DNA from: Mangrovimonas cancribranchiae
GTDB taxonomy: Bacteria > Bacteroidota > Bacteroidia > Flavobacteriales > Flavobacteriaceae
NCBI RefSeq assembly: GCF_037126245.1
Contig: NZ_CP136925.1
Location: 2,620,001-2,684,000 of the forward strand
Length of the DNA stretch: 64,000 nt
Direction: 5' to 3'
The position numbers and the translations under genes are program-made. Within the stretch, counting starts at the first letter, position 1; each line of letters begins with the position of its first letter. Under the pieces are notes generated by a model. That model saw only the letters and a list, made by a program, of their open reading frames with translations, was not told the DNA's origin and ran no database searches. Below, piece by piece: positions 53,764 to 62,401 of the stretch.

Positions 53764-56258
53764 AAAAACCATTAACATATATTAGCCTTTTCAGTAGTGC
53801 TGGTGTTGGATGCTATGGCTTCAAACTTAATGGTTTTGAATGTATTGCTACTAACGAACTACTTACTAAAAGACTTAAAATACAAGCTTTTAACAACAAA
53901 TGTAAATACGAAAGTGGATACATTGATGGAGATATTACCAAGCAAGAAGTTAAACAAAAACTTCTGAATGAATTAAAGTTTTGGCAAGAGAAACATAAAA
54001 TTAAAACACCAGATGTTTTAATAGCAACGCCACCTTGTCAAGGTATGTCTGTTGCTAATCACAAAAAAAATGACGAAATATCAAGAAATTCTTTAGTTGT
54101 TGAATCAATAAAATTAACAAATAAGATTCTTCCAAAATATTTTGTCTTTGAAAATGTCCGAGCATTTTTAAATACTACTTGTACAGACATTGATGGAGTT
54201 GTAAAACCAATAAAACAAGCCATTAAATATAATCTTGGAGGCAATTATAATATCTTATACAAAATTATAAACTTCAAAGAATATGGTTCTAATTCAAGTA
54301 GGACAAGAACATTAGTTATTGGAGTAAGAAAAGATATTCCAAATATAACACCTTATGATATTTTCCCTAAAAAGCAAAAATCAAAAACCTTACGTCAGTT
54401 AATTGGAGATTTACCTTCATTGACAGAAATGGGTGAAATTTCAAATGACATTTTTCATTCTTACAGAGAGTTTGACCAAAGAATGCTACCTTGGATTGAA
54501 AATTTAGAAGAAGGTCAATCAGCATTTGATAATTCCGAACCTGAAAGAATCCCTCACAGAATTATTAACGGAGAAGTTGTTTACAACAAGAGTAAAAATG
54601 GAGATAAATATGCTCGTTGGTATTGGGATAAAGAAGGTCCTTGTGTTCATACAAGAAATGATATTTTAGCAAGTCAAAATACAGTTCATCCATCAGATAA
54701 TAGAGTATTTTCAATAAGAGAATTAATGAGAATGTTATCAATTCCAGAATCTTTTGAATGGTCACATATTAAAACTGATAAGCTTAATGAGTTTACTGAA
54801 TTAGAGAAAAAGGCTTTCTTAAAAAAAGAAGAACTTAATATTAGACATTGTTTAGGAGAAGCAGTTCCAACTGGAGTTTTCAAAAATATTGCTTCTAATA
54901 TTAAAAAAGCTAATAAAAATGAAAGTCTGTCTTTATCACAAATTAAATCTCTTGAAGAAGAATTCAAGCTAAATGAAACTGATAATATTGTAAGTTTCAT
55001 AAATACAAACTTTAAAAACTATTCTTTAGATAATATTTTTTTAATAGCAGAGCATTCAAATTCGGAAAGATTAAAAACAAGTGCCTATTTTACAAGAAAA
55101 GATATTGCTTATTCTGTAATAAAAGATTTACCAGAACTAAAAAAGAAAAAGAAAATAAGAATTCTTGAACCATCTGTTGGAGTTGGTAATTTCATTCCAT
55201 TGTTATTTGAAAAATATGAAAACAAAGACGAAGTAATTCTTGATGTTTGCGATATTGACAACAATTCATTGCAAATTTTAAAGACAATTTTGTCAAAAAT
55301 TAAAGTTCCAAAAAACTTTAAAATCAATTTCAAACACACTGATTTTCTACTTTGGAATTGTAAGACAAAATACGATATTGTTGTTGGTAATCCACCATAT
55401 GGAAAAGTAACAAAGAACAAAGAGTTATTGGGCTTATATAAGTTTAAAGCTCAAAATTCTGACACTAATAATATATTTTCCTTTTTTATCGAAAAGTCAT
55501 TGCGTTTAGGAAATCATGTTTCTTTAATAGTACCTAAAAGCTTATTAAATGCACCTGAATTTAATAAAACAAGAGATGTATTAAAAAGTTGCGATTTAAA
55601 GAAAATTTGCGACTATGGAGAAAAAGCTTTTAAAGGTGTAAAGATTGAAACAGTAAGTTTTTTATGTTCTTCTTCTGTTTCAACAAGTGATAAAGTTATA
55701 ATAGAAAGTTACATAAAAAACTCGTACAAAAAGGAAAGTAAAGGTTATATTTTTTCTGATAAATTTCCTTATTGGTTAATTTATCGGGATGCAAGTTTTG
55801 ATAATGTTGTTTCGAAAATGAAGCTTGATATTTTTAATAGTTTCAGGGATAGGCAAATCACAAAATCAATCACTCAAAATAAAGGTAAAGTAAGAGTTTT
55901 AAAATCAAGAAATATTGGTAATAATGAAGTAAAGGAAATTGATGGCTATGATTGTTACGTTGATGAAATTGAAGAACTTGCAGTTTCCAAATTCTACAAC
56001 GAATCTGATGTAGTAATGGTTCCAAATCTAACTTATTACCCAAGAGCAAGTTTTTTACCAAAAAATACAATTACTGATGGTTCAGTTGCTTTATTGACTT
56101 TAAAAAATGGAAGTCGTTTACCTACTGAACAGGATTTAGAATTTTATAGCACAGAAGAATTTGAAAACTATTATAGAGTTGCAAGAAATTACGGAACAAG
56201 GTCTTTAAATATTGACAACAACTCTGTATTTTTCTTTGGTTTATTAAAGGAAATTTAA
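53760..56258 (+). CDS. Fused C5-cytosine and N6-adenine DNA methyltransferase
   Basis: 832 residues. The first roughly 370 form a C5-cytosine enzyme: motif I FSSAGVGCYGF at about 10-20, catalytic C93 in TPPCQG, E131-N132-V133 (ENV), and IRELMRMLSIPESF in motif IX-like position. The second half, from about 430, is an N6-adenine (or N4) enzyme: ILEPSVGVGNF at about 468-478 and N544-P-P-Y. The fusion should protect two bases of the target site on opposite strands or positions. Cassette gene, overlapping its regulator. Confidence 0.9.
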   Translation: MKKPLTYISLFSSAGVGCYGFKLNGFECIATNELLTKRLKIQAFNNKCKYESGYIDGDITKQEVKQKLLNELKFWQEKHKIKTPDVLIATPPCQGMSVANHKKNDEISRNSLVVESIKLTNKILPKYFVFENVRAFLNTTCTDIDGVVKPIKQAIKYNLGGNYNILYKIINFKEYGSNSSRTRTLVIGVRKDIPNITPYDIFPKKQKSKTLRQLIGDLPSLTEMGEISNDIFHSYREFDQRMLPWIENLEEGQSAFDNSEPERIPHRIINGEVVYNKSKNGDKYARWYWDKEGPCVHTRNDILASQNTVHPSDNRVFSIRELMRMLSIPESFEWSHIKTDKLNEFTELEKKAFLKKEELNIRHCLGEAVPTGVFKNIASNIKKANKNESLSLSQIKSLEEEFKLNETDNIVSFINTNFKNYSLDNIFLIAEHSNSERLKTSAYFTRKDIAYSVIKDLPELKKKKKIRILEPSVGVGNFIPLLFEKYENKDEVILDVCDIDNNSLQILKTILSKIKVPKNFKINFKHTDFLLWNCKTKYDIVVGNPPYGKVTKNKELLGLYKFKAQNSDTNNIFSFFIEKSLRLGNHVSLIVPKSLLNAPEFNKTRDVLKSCDLKKICDYGEKAFKGVKIETVSFLCSSSVSTSDKVIIESYIKNSYKKESKGYIFSDKFPYWLIYRDASFDNVVSKMKLDIFNSFRDRQITKSITQNKGKVRVLKSRNIGNNEVKEIDGYDCYVDEIEELAVSKFYNESDVVMVPNLTYYPRASFLPKNTITDGSVALLTLKNGSRLPTEQDLEFYSTEEFENYYRVARNYGTRSLNIDNNSVFFFGLLKEI

Positions 56259-56261
56259 ATA

Positions 56262-57434
56262 ATGAGAGAACAAATAAATAATTTTTTTGAACAGTTCGAT
56301 TTTGATGTTCGAAAATCCAATAATGCAAGGTTTGTTGACCAAAAATGTACACCTGACATTGTTTGTTTTATGGCTGATTGCGTACTGAATATGATTGCAA
56401 CAAAACCAGTATTTGTTATAAGTGATATTTGGGAAACACAATATTTCATTCAAAATAGCAGAGTTATTTTTAATAAGCCTTGGGCAAATGATAAGAAAGC
56501 ATACAATGAATATAACAAAGTACTTTCGCAACCACTTAAATTGTTGGCATATTCAAGGTTACTTAATGTGAAAAAAGTAAGTAGGTCGCTAACTTTTTCA
56601 GTAAACAATGAAGAACTTTTAGATTATGTGTCACGGAAAGATAGAAACGCTTACAATTTTTTATACTGCTACTTCACAAAAGTCTTAAGCGACAGTGGTT
56701 TTATAAAATATTTAGAAGAGTATAAAGTCGAATGTTCAAGAAATTTGACTAATGCAAGAGAGTACTTATATGAAAAATATTTCCGTTTTATTTCTGGAAA
56801 TACACCAACACAGTCGAGACTTGATATTCGTAGAATGTTTCACAAAGTATTAAACATTTATGCTGTAGAGCATAATATTCCAGGTAGTAATGGAAAGTAT
56901 GCTATGACTTTCTCTGAAACTATGTACAATAAGAAAAACTGGAGAGATTTAAACAAGGAAAAATCTGTTACACGAAAAGAAGCATTAAGCGAAAAAGACA
57001 CCGAAAAGCAAGAAGCAATTAATGCCTATTATGTACAAAAAGCTATTGCTGTAATCAGAAAAACACATAAAGAAAGTGAAGTTAAAGACCAATGGGGAAT
57101 TGGAGAAGCAACACAAGTACATCATATTTTCACAAGAGCAGAATTTCCAGAACTTGCCCATTATGTCGAGAATCTTATATTATTGACAGCAACTCAACAT
57201 AATACAAAAGCTCACCCAAATAATAAAACACAGCAAATTAATAAAGATTATCAATTAACGTGTTTATTGGCGAAATCCGATAGTATTGAAAAATCTCTCA
57301 AAAAAGGAGAATTTGTATATCGAAAGGAATCTTTTGTTTACGTTATAAACACAGGCTTATCTGAATCATTGGAAATTGACCTTGATTTTAGAGACATTAA
57401 ACGAGAATTGAGTAGAATTTATAACGCAGCTTAA
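56262..57434 (+). CDS. HNH-type restriction endonuclease
   Basis: 390 residues, 3 bp after the methyltransferase. The C-terminal half carries a beta-beta-alpha-metal motif, QVHHIFTRAEFPELAHYVEN near residues 286-305, with His287/His288, a central Asn (VENLILL) and a later His in QHNTKAHPNN. The N-terminal 200 residues probably hold target recognition. No known enzyme name can be assigned. Position in an operon with methyltransferase and controller makes restriction the best reading. Confidence 0.8.
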   Translation: MREQINNFFEQFDFDVRKSNNARFVDQKCTPDIVCFMADCVLNMIATKPVFVISDIWETQYFIQNSRVIFNKPWANDKKAYNEYNKVLSQPLKLLAYSRLLNVKKVSRSLTFSVNNEELLDYVSRKDRNAYNFLYCYFTKVLSDSGFIKYLEEYKVECSRNLTNAREYLYEKYFRFISGNTPTQSRLDIRRMFHKVLNIYAVEHNIPGSNGKYAMTFSETMYNKKNWRDLNKEKSVTRKEALSEKDTEKQEAINAYYVQKAIAVIRKTHKESEVKDQWGIGEATQVHHIFTRAEFPELAHYVENLILLTATQHNTKAHPNNKTQQINKDYQLTCLLAKSDSIEKSLKKGEFVYRKESFVYVINTGLSESLEIDLDFRDIKRELSRIYNAA

Positions 57435-57445
57435 AAATAACAATT

Positions 57446-57823
57446 ATGTATCAACCAACATTTGGAACAGACAATCCAATACAATTTGAAAATCCAGAAA
57501 TTTATTATGAAACTTTGGGTTTTTTAGCAAAATCTGACGGCACAAGTGCAATTACTTGGGAGAATAATCAAAATCAAGGAGCAAGGTCTTATGAAGTAAG
57601 AGTTCAATGCTATAATAATATAGAAAACTATCCTTTGCCTCTATCTCGTAAATTCACAGCAGGAACAGGAAGAAGTATTCATAGGATAAATGCTACAGCA
57701 TTTTTAGAAGATTTACTGAATAATCACAATTTTCAAGAGGGAGAAGTTCAAGACATTGATGCCATTAGGAATTCAATACCCGAACAATATAGAGAAGACT
57801 TTGACAGAGGATTAGCATTATAA
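57446..57823 (+). CDS. Hypothetical protein linked to the R-M system
   Basis: 125 residues, 11 bp after the nuclease, with no recognised domain. It begins MYQPTFGTDNPIQFENPEIY and ends in an acidic helix. Could be an accessory or a second cassette's gene fused here, because the remnant attC-like hairpin follows directly (57826). Confidence 0.6.
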   Translation: MYQPTFGTDNPIQFENPEIYYETLGFLAKSDGTSAITWENNQNQGARSYEVRVQCYNNIENYPLPLSRKFTAGTGRSIHRINATAFLEDLLNNHNFQEGEVQDIDAIRNSIPEQYREDFDRGLAL

Positions 57824-57825
57824 TT

Positions 57826-57911
57826 GCCAACGCTTAAAGCCATACACTTTTGCAATTCGCTACAGCCAATGCTCAACCAAAAATTGCAAAAGAGTATGTC
57901 TTTGCCAACAC
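57826..57911 (+). other. Relic attC-like hairpin inside the R-M cassette
   Basis: CATACACTTTTGCAATT (57841-57857) and AATTGCAAAAGAGTATG (57882-57898) form inner inverted arms with one mismatch. The left outer box TTGCCAAC (57824-57831) has its AAC, but the right side carries TTGCCAAC in the same orientation instead of the inverted GTTGGCAA, so the closing GTT core is lost. A second, intact site lies just after. This suggests fusion of two older cassettes. Confidence 0.55.
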
Positions 57912-57939
57912 TGAATGACAATCTGAACGGAAAAAGCCA

Positions 57940-58075
57940 GTGTACAACAACGTATATAAAAAATAGCGGTTTTAGTGCTTAAACGAAAGATAAATAATAA
58001 AATAAAGGTCAGCTATAATCCGAAAAGTTAGTGCTTAAAAATCCGCTACTTTTCATATACAAGACCGTTAGGCAC
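57940..58075 (+). other. attC-like site of the R-M cassette
   Basis: Outer box GTGTACAAC (57940-57948) mirrors the cassette start GTTGTACAC (53273). Inner arms GTATAT (57952-57957) and AGCGG (57965-57969) pair with CCGCT (58043-58047) and ATATAC (58055-58060). The next GTT is at 58067. Confidence 0.75.
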
Positions 58076-58598
58076 AATTTGAAAACTGAATAGAAAATAA
58101 AAACAGAATTTTATAAATGGAACAAATAAAAGAAAAGGAATTAACCTGGAATGAGTTTATAAAAGTTGAAATGAGAGTGGGGACTATTATTTCTGCCGAG
58201 CAATTTAAAGAAGTGCGTAACCCAGCTTACAAAATGATTATAGATTTTGGTGAATTAGGAACTAAAAAAACTTCTGCACAGATAACCAAACTTTATAATG
58301 CTGATAAATTAATTGGAAAGCAAGTAATTGCGGTAGTTAACTTTCCCCCTAAACAAATTGCTAATATAATGAGTGAATGTTTAGTCTTGGGCGGGGTTGG
58401 AGAAAACAAAGAAGTTACCTTAATTCAACCTGACCGAAAAGTGGAAAATGGAACTAAAATCGGATAAAAACTGTGCCTAACAATGGCTATAAGTAATTGC
58501 TTGTTCTCGCCTACTTCTGAAAATCCTCGCGGATTTTCAGTTTGGTGTGTACTTGCTAAGTTAACCGCTAAACCACGCAACTACTCATAGCCGAGACC
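58067..58598 (+). mobile_element. CsaA-like cassette
   Basis: Start GTTAGGCAC, inverted copy GTGCCTAAC at 58473-58481; one gene, starting 50 bp after the boundary. Confidence 0.85.
58117..58467 (+). CDS. csaA: tRNA-binding OB-fold protein (CsaA-like)
   Basis: 116 residues. WNEFIKVEMRVGTIISAE and the KTSAQITKLYNADKLIGKQV run match the EMAP/CsaA tRNA-binding fold; the end IQPDRKVENGTKIG is typical. The fold is the same as the C-terminal domain of the chromosomal MetG ([19 protein letters not shown]). CsaA binds tRNA and was described as a secretion chaperone. Here it is a free-standing cassette gene. Confidence 0.85.
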   Translation: MEQIKEKELTWNEFIKVEMRVGTIISAEQFKEVRNPAYKMIIDFGELGTKKTSAQITKLYNADKLIGKQVIAVVNFPPKQIANIMSECLVLGGVGENKEVTLIQPDRKVENGTKIG

Positions 58599-58607
58599 GT
58601 TGCAAAC
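58473..58607 (+). other. attC-like site of the CsaA cassette
   Basis: Outer box GTGCCTAAC. Inner left GGCTATAAGTAATTG pairs with CAACTACTCATAGCC near 58577-58592 (13 of 15 positions). Next GTT at 58599. Confidence 0.8.
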
Positions 58608-59009
58608 AATAGCTCCGAAAAATCGCAGAAGCGATTTAAAATCTTTACGGTGCGAAAATCTGACTCAAAAATGTAAAATATTACGTGGACTTTTAGCAGG
58701 ACGCACAAAAACTAAAAGAATTGAAATTTAAAAACTGTTCGCAAACAAAACGCAAATAACACGCTGAATGAAAAATAAAGAAAATCAAAATTTCCAAGCA
58801 TCGCGTTGAACTTACTCAAACCATAAAATGAAAAAAATATATTACAAATTCTCTGAACGTGACTAGTAACACGTGTCGCTACATTTTGCAACAACGTGTA
58901 ACGCATATTGCTTCTGATTTTCCGCATCGGAAAATCCTCGCAAACGAAAAATGTCTTATTTTTTAACTAACTTTACTACCTAACGCCGCAACACTCGTTA
59001 CACAAACCC
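58599..59009 (+). mobile_element. Cassette without a recognisable gene
   Basis: Starts GTTGCAAAC; inverted TTTGCAAC at 58885-58892; next GTT at 59010. The 285-bp body has no plus-strand frame of useful length; a 71-codon minus-strand frame starts within the attC and looks like chance. Either a gene-less cassette, a degenerate one, or one carrying an RNA or a promoter. Confidence 0.65.
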
Positions 59010-59017
59010 GTTGTGTG
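58885..59017 (+). other. attC-like site of the gene-less cassette
   Basis: Outer box TTTGCAAC; inner left CGTGTAACG pairs with CGTTACAC near 58996-59003; closes at GTT 59010. Confidence 0.7.
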
Positions 59018-59908
59018 TCATTTGAGAAAAAATGAGAAACCATTTAATAATCTTACTTCTAATTCTAACTTCTTGCAATTCTGATAAAATTGACAAAGCG
59101 GAATTTAATGACTTTTCGGATATCGAAATTCGTTATCGAACTGGAGATGAAAGAATTGAATTTTACTCAATGGAAATTTTTAAAAGCGGAGAAAAAATAA
59201 AAGCTATTAAAAAAAGCCCGTTTTATTATTATGGTTCTGGAACTGACTCAACTTGGACAACCGAAATTGGAAAATCTGACTTAAAATTAATAACTGAATT
59301 TATAAATAAAGCCAAATCGATTAAAGATACTTGTTCGTTTAATTCTTCATCAATTGATTACTACGATATAAAAACCAATGGAAAAGAAATTAAAATCGTT
59401 GGGAATTGTGAGTGGAACGGAATTGACTACGATAGTTTGGAAAGTAAAATATTTAAACACAAGTTTATTGAATTAGAAAAAAAACGAAAAATCGTAGCTG
59501 ATTCTTTGGCAAGGAGTTTTAATGGAATTTGGGACGTTTCTGGTTGGGAAAATGGAGTTCTAAAAAACAGGAATTTAGTTTTGACAAGAACAACAGAAAA
59601 GGAACCAAAAATTGACGGAATTTATCGCTGGACTTTTGAAAAGGAAAAAGAAGTGGAATTCAAAGAAAAATTAGACATTGACGAAGGAAGTACATTAATC
59701 GAAATTGGAGCTTCGACATATAAAGTACTGAATATCGAAAATGACAAAATTGAATTAAAATATTTGTGGTAAAAAAAACGCCACACAACAACGGCTATAA
59801 TTCATTGCGGCTGAATTCCTAATCGGAATTCAACACAATTTTGCTATCTTTCGGCTACGGCGGAAAGAATCCTGCGGATTTTTCCGCAACGAAATCATAG
59901 CCAAAACC
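59010..59908 (+). mobile_element. Lipoprotein cassette
   Basis: Start GTTGTGTG, inverted CACACAAC at 59782-59789; single gene starting 22 bp after the boundary. Confidence 0.85.
59032..59772 (+). CDS. Cassette-encoded lipoprotein, unknown
   Basis: 246 residues. MRNHLIILLLILTSCNS is a lipoprotein signal with lipobox Cys at 15. The rest is acidic and beta-rich; the C-terminal segment (FNGIWDVSGWENGVLKNRNL) resembles lipocalin-like or DUF-type surface domains but no family is recognised. Rare codon use is not obvious. The gene ends 9 bp before its attC box. Confidence 0.75.
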   Translation: MRNHLIILLLILTSCNSDKIDKAEFNDFSDIEIRYRTGDERIEFYSMEIFKSGEKIKAIKKSPFYYYGSGTDSTWTTEIGKSDLKLITEFINKAKSIKDTCSFNSSSIDYYDIKTNGKEIKIVGNCEWNGIDYDSLESKIFKHKFIELEKKRKIVADSLARSFNGIWDVSGWENGVLKNRNLVLTRTTEKEPKIDGIYRWTFEKEKEVEFKEKLDIDEGSTLIEIGASTYKVLNIENDKIELKYLW

Positions 59909-59916
59909 GTTATCAG
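59782..59916 (+). other. attC-like site of the lipoprotein cassette
   Basis: Outer box CACACAAC. Inner left CGGCTATAATTCATTGCGG pairs with CCGCAACGAAATCATAGCC (near 59884-59902). Internal stem-loop with GAATTC inverted words. Next GTT at 59909. Confidence 0.85.
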
Positions 59917-60114
59917 CAATAACAAACCTCAACACAGCACCTCAACTGCGCCACGCTTATTTCGGTGCGTGTTTCGGAATTGATACGAAAATCCGCATTT
60001 TTGCCAACAAAAAGGCTACCCGATTTTCTAATTGCTGATAACGAGTCGCAGATACCAAAAGAAAAACCTTGCAAGGCTACGCCTTGACTTAATATTAATT
60101 AAAAAATTAAAATA

Positions 60115-60291
60115 ATGAGAACAATTGAGGTTACTGGCACAAATAATCAAAAAATTACAATTATTATCGATAAAATCGAATATATAAGTCAAACGGTTGA
60201 TGATAGTGACACCACTATTATTCAAACTAGTAGTTCTTTAATTAGAACTTATGAATCATACGAAAAAATAATACAATTAATTAATAGTTGA
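60115..60291 (+). CDS. 58-aa beta-rich small protein (copy 4)
   Basis: Identical to the frame at 51208, in copy 4. Confidence 0.5.
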   Translation: MRTIEVTGTNNQKITIIIDKIEYISQTVDDSDTTIIQTSSSLIRTYESYEKIIQLINS

Positions 60292-60477
60292 TTTAGCATC
60301 TAAATTTTCACATAATAACATTAATGCTCTTTTACTGTCTTTTAGATTTTTGTCTTTTACGACATTGTAAAGTTCATTAATCAATTGTACTTGATTCTTA
60401 GATAATGGTGTTTCACTAGGTGAAACACTAATTTTTAATTTTAAATCCATAATTGTTTGCTTATTATTAATATTCAT
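60277..60477 (-). CDS. 66-aa small protein (copy 4)
   Basis: Identical to the frame at 51370, in copy 4. Confidence 0.5.
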   Translation of the reverse strand: MNINNKQTIMDLKLKISVSPSETPLSKNQVQLINELYNVVKDKNLKDSKRALMLLCENLDAKSTIN

Positions 60478-60665
60478 TTTTAATTCAATCTTTGTTTTTA
60501 ACCGATAAAAAAGCTAGTTTGCGGTTAAAATAACAGCAGATAACATCAGATATGTTTCATTGCTACGCAATTGGTTTTTCTTTTGTTCGTTGCTCTTAAA
60601 ACTTCTACCACTTTAAAGTAAACTTTACGTGGCACGTTTTCCGCAACGAAGCATATCTGCGACTC

Positions 60666-61754
60666 GTTAGCTTGCATTTAAAAAATATCACAGCTTAAAT
60701 AGTGAAATTTGCGATTGAAAATCAGAGCGTTGAAAGTAAGTTACAATGATGAAAAATTAGTTTTTTAAAATGAAAATTTATTCCTGAAATAGCAGCTGAA
60801 TGAAAAAAAACCGAACGGATTGCGCTGAATAAACTCAAGTTAATTAATGAATTAACTTTAGAATTCGATACTAAAATTAAAATCAATCTGAACGGAAATT
60901 ACAATGTTGAGTAAGTTTTGGAATTTGGAATCCACAAAAATAATTAAATTTCAGTTTTTAATTGGGAATTGTAAATTTACAATAATATAAAAATTATAAA
61001 TTCTTAAAAATGGAAAAACAGAATAAAATTTTGCTTTATATATCTTGTTTCATTTTGGCCTATTGGTTTATGACTAAGTTGGTTAATTTATATGATTATG
61101 CAGTTATAGGTGCTATTTATGAATTGACGGCTATAATTATTGTAATTTCCACTTTTTTGATGCCTATTTTAGCTTTGATATTTTGGATTAAATCAAAATT
61201 TTCCACAAATATCAAAATTCTTTCTCCAATAATTATTTCAATTATCAGTATTTTGATTATGATTTATTTTCCTTTTTTATATGACAATTAATACTAAGTG
61301 ATTGAAATCCAGTAGTAATATTAGCTTTTGTTAAATATTGAAAGTTAATTGAACAAAATGAAAATTGAATCGTCAAATCACAACTTAATAAAGAACTAAA
61401 CCTAGAATAGATTGCGCAGAGTAAATTCAAGCCGATTAACGAATTAAGTGTTGAATTTCAGAATTTGGTAATAAATCGAAAATCAATTATCATTTTGTAA
61501 TTTGAAACTTTAGGTTTTAAATAAACATTCGATTGACAAGCAGAATGGCGAATTGTTTACATAGATAAAAAGGTTGAACCTAAAAAAAAACTCTGAACTG
61601 AATAACAACATAGAGGATAAAAACGCAAGCTAACAGCGCATATAGTTTATTGCGGAGTTAGTGCTATACCCAAAGTTTTTGTATTTTTAAAATCGTAAAA
61701 CTTTAACCGAAAAAATTGCACCCTTTTGCCCGCCACAAACCATATACGCAAACC
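60666..61754 (+). mobile_element. Cassette with a small membrane protein and long non-coding flanks
   Basis: Start GTTAGCTTGC, inverted GCAAGCTAAC at 61625-61634. The gene begins 344 bp after the boundary, unlike the others, and 330 bp of non-coding sequence follows it. A degenerate direct repeat (gattgcgc-type words followed by aaattcaag at about 60825-60890 and 61415-61480) flanks the gene on both sides. The flanks hold no other gene and may carry a promoter or pieces of older cassettes. Confidence 0.75.
61010..61291 (+). CDS. Small membrane protein, unknown
   Basis: 93 residues with three hydrophobic segments: ILLYISCFILAYWFMTKLV, ELTAIIIVISTFLMPILALIFW and ISIISILIMIYFPFLY. No family recognised. 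The start follows an A/T-rich leader with possible promoter words. Likely integral inner-membrane. Confidence 0.65.
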   Translation: MEKQNKILLYISCFILAYWFMTKLVNLYDYAVIGAIYELTAIIIVISTFLMPILALIFWIKSKFSTNIKILSPIIISIISILIMIYFPFLYDN

Positions 61755-61762
61755 GTTGGCAA
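61625..61762 (+). other. attC-like site of the small membrane protein cassette
   Basis: Outer box GCAAGCTAAC. Inner left GCGCATATAGTTTATTGCGG matches the reverse of GCCACAAACCATATACGC near 61734-61751 with gaps. Next GTT at 61755. Confidence 0.75.
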
Positions 61763-62393
61763 CAAGCTGAAAACTCGCTCATTTGAATAAAACGAAAAGA
61801 AATAAATTAATCATTTTCCCAATCCTATTGATATTAGGATTTTTTCTGTTTTATAAATTTATGACTTACGACAGAAATTACACTTGGTCAAAAGAATACT
61901 CATTTGAAGTTGTAAACGCTGTAAAAAGTCTGGATTTTGAATTTCAAAAGTCGGAGAAAATAAATACTGAAAACATTAAACTACCGAATGAAAAGTGGAT
62001 TAAACTCAAAATCCAAAAAATGTTGAGTAAAGTAGACTTAATGAGTTACGGAAAGGAATTTGGAGAAAAAATAACGCTGAATTCAACTAAATCAGAACAG
62101 TTACTAATTTGCAAAGGTTGGTGTTTGAGCGACCATTTAATCGGAATTGAAATTGAGCATAAAAATATTGACTCAAAAACATTAGAAAAAATAAAACAAC
62201 GATTTGAAAGCCAGTTTCCGAATTATAAATTAATTTGGACTGAATTATAAACTGAAAAAATAAAGCCAGTTGCCAACAACGTGTATAGCTCATTGCGGCT
62301 GAATTCCTGATCGGAATTCATTGCAATTCACTACCTTTGGGTTACGGCGGAAAATCCTCAGCGGATTTCCCGCAACGAGCCATACACAAATAC
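61755..62393 (+). mobile_element. Cassette with 155-aa protein
   Basis: Start GTTGGCAAC, inverted GTTGCCAAC at 62269-62277; one gene 28 bp after the boundary. Confidence 0.85.
61783..62250 (+). CDS. Single-pass membrane or exported protein, unknown
   Basis: 155 residues from a TTG start. An N-terminal hydrophobic stretch (LIIFPILLILGFFLFYKF) suits a signal anchor; the rest is basic/acidic and soluble. No family recognised. Ends 18 bp before its attC box. Confidence 0.65.
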   Translation: MNKTKRNKLIIFPILLILGFFLFYKFMTYDRNYTWSKEYSFEVVNAVKSLDFEFQKSEKINTENIKLPNEKWIKLKIQKMLSKVDLMSYGKEFGEKITLNSTKSEQLLICKGWCLSDHLIGIEIEHKNIDSKTLEKIKQRFESQFPNYKLIWTEL

Positions 62394-62401
62394 GTTGCCA
62401 G
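62269..62401 (+). other. attC-like site of the 155-aa cassette
   Basis: Outer box GTTGCCAAC. Inner GTGTATAGCTCATTGCGG pairs with CCGCAACGAGCCATACAC (near 62370-62387, 16 of 18 positions). Shares its internal loop with the site at 59782. Next GTT at 62394. Confidence 0.85.

Larger units (their letters stand above)
53273..58066 (+). mobile_element. Restriction-modification cassette (4.8 kb)
   Basis: Starts GTTGTACAC; the inverted copy GTGTACAAC is at 57940-57948. Contains four genes in one direction (controller, methyltransferase, nuclease, small protein), a self-contained promoter near 53391-53424, and a defective extra attC-like hairpin at 57826-57911. It is six to ten times longer than most other cassettes here. 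Confidence 0.85.
59909..60665 (+). repeat. 757-bp cassette, copy 4
   Basis: Appears identical to copies 1-3, but separated from them by five other cassettes. Ends before GTTAGCTTGC. Confidence 0.9.

Noticed and set aside
58712-58927. 71-aa minus-strand frame in the gene-less cassette
   Set aside because: Starts within the attC-like arms and has the Phe/Ser bias of a frame read opposite to AT-rich DNA.
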